The position numbers were made by a program, and so were the translations under genes. DNA of 6,247 nucleotides from Natronohydrobacter sp. (GTDB lineage Bacteria > Pseudomonadota > Alphaproteobacteria > Rhodobacterales > Rhodobacteraceae): positions 1 to 6,247 of the forward strand of contig SKGU01000034.1 of NCBI GenBank assembly GCA_007117255.1, given 5' to 3'. The notes beneath the pieces are model-generated. The model searched no databases, was not told the origin of the DNA, and saw only the letters and a program-made list of their open reading frames with translations. This document shows positions 5,446-6,247 of the stretch, in pieces (position 1 is the stretch's first letter; every line of letters begins with the position of its first letter).

Positions 5446-6247
5446 ACGACATGACCCCGGATCGTGACGAACGCGTCGCCAAGCTCAAAGGTATGGGCTG
5501 TTCACGCAAGCGCGTCGAAGATGCCCGCTTCACCCAGGGCAAGGGCAACTATGTCGATGACATCAGCCTGCCCGGCATGCTGACAGGCGACTTCGTGCGC
5601 TCGCAATATGCCCATGCGCGGATCAAATCCATCAATACTGAAGCCGCCCTTGCGCTGGATGGTGTGATTGCAGTTCTGACCGCCAAGGATCTAGAACCCC
5701 TCTCGCTGCACTGGATGCCCACGCTGGCCGGTGACAAGCAAATGGTGCTCGCGGATGGCAAGGTGCTGTTTCAGGGACAGGAAATTGCCTTTGTTGTGGC
5801 GCGTGACCGCTATATTGCCGCCGATGCCATTGAACTGGTCGAAGTGGAATATGAGGAACTGCCGGTCATTGTAGACCCGATAAAATCGCTGCAATCCGAT
5901 GTCGTGTTGCGCGAAGACCTGGACCCCAAAGCCCCCGGCGCGCATGGGCCGCGCAAGCATCACAACCATATCTTCACATGGGAAGTGGGCGATGAAGCAG
6001 GCACCAATGCCGTGATCGCAGATGCCGATGTCGTGGCCGAAGCATCGATGTATTACCACCGCACCCATCCTTGCCCGCTGGAACCCTGCGGCTGTGTCGC
6101 CAGCATGGACAAGGTCAATGGCAAGCTGACGCTCTGGGGCACGTTTCAGGCACCGCATGTGGTGCGCACAGTTGCCTCGCTTCTGTCAGGGATCGAAGAA
6201 CACAATATCCGTGTCGTCTCGCCCGATATCGGTGGGGGCTTTGGCAA
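5442..6247 (+). CDS. coxL: Aerobic carbon monoxide dehydrogenase, large (molybdenum-copper) subunit, 3' truncated by window
   Basis: This is the first 268 codons of the catalytic subunit, which oxidises CO with water to CO2 at a Mo-S-Cu centre bound to molybdopterin cytosine dinucleotide. The full family length is about 800 residues, so about one third is visible. Characteristic stretches are GMGCSRKRVEDARFTQGKGN (17-36), YVDD at 37-40, LHWMPTLAGD (89-98), GARKHHNHIF-like GPRKHHNHIF (169-178), LWGTFQAPHVVRT (231-243) and the cofactor loop GGGFG (264-268). Gln236 corresponds to Gln240 of the Oligotropha enzyme, a residue near the molybdenum. The sequence resembles form I CoxL closely, and gene order M-S-L with coxC upstream agrees; form II clusters are usually S-L-M. 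The decisive form I active-site motif (AYxCSFR, with the Cu-binding Cys) lies beyond the right edge and could not be checked. Confidence 0.95.
   Translation, partial: MNDMTPDRDERVAKLKGMGCSRKRVEDARFTQGKGNYVDDISLPGMLTGDFVRSQYAHARIKSINTEAALALDGVIAVLTAKDLEPLSLHWMPTLAGDKQMVLADGKVLFQGQEIAFVVARDRYIAADAIELVEVEYEELPVIVDPIKSLQSDVVLREDLDPKAPGAHGPRKHHNHIFTWEVGDEAGTNAVIADADVVAEASMYYHRTHPCPLEPCGCVASMDKVNGKLTLWGTFQAPHVVRTVASLLSGIEEHNIRVVSPDIGGGFG

Overview
The window looks like part of an alphaproteobacterial chromosome, most likely from the Rhodobacterales/Roseobacter group. That guess rests on moderately high G+C, strong GGAGG-type ribosome binding sites, and protein sequences resembling Oligotropha-type form I CO dehydrogenase and Rhodobacteraceae-type polyol transporters. 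It is inferred from remembered families, not from a database search.

The left half is read on the minus strand. From the middle leftwards it holds a DUF2306-type membrane protein gene with an apparent one-base frameshift (2603-1925), a LacI-family repressor (1798-767), and the start of an ABC-transporter sugar/polyol-binding protein that runs off the left edge (676-1). Three copies of a 14-bp dyad, TTNNCGCGCGNNAA, lie in the control regions here. Two lie 22 bp apart upstream of the binding protein, and one covers the -10 box of the repressor's own promoter. This fits a repressor that controls both its own gene and the uptake operon.

The right half is read on the plus strand and is the start of an aerobic (molybdenum) carbon monoxide dehydrogenase cluster in the form I order coxC-coxM-coxS-coxL. 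coxC encodes a membrane MHYT sensor fused to a LytTR DNA-binding domain. coxM (FAD subunit), coxS (two [2Fe-2S] clusters) and coxL (Mo-Cu catalytic subunit, cut by the right edge) follow in tight succession, with a 14-bp gap and then an ATGA overlap.

The 168-bp gap between coxC and coxM holds three 10-bp direct repeats (GCAWTTCRTG) at 20- and 21-bp spacing. This is the arrangement expected of LytTR-domain binding sites. A perfect 9-bp inverted repeat overlaps the third copy. The simplest reading is that CoxC, or a paralogue such as CoxH outside the window, binds there to control coxMSL.

Taken together, the window joins organic-substrate uptake and CO oxidation, as expected of a mixotroph that gains supplementary energy from CO. 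The two halves are divergently transcribed and appear to be separately regulated.
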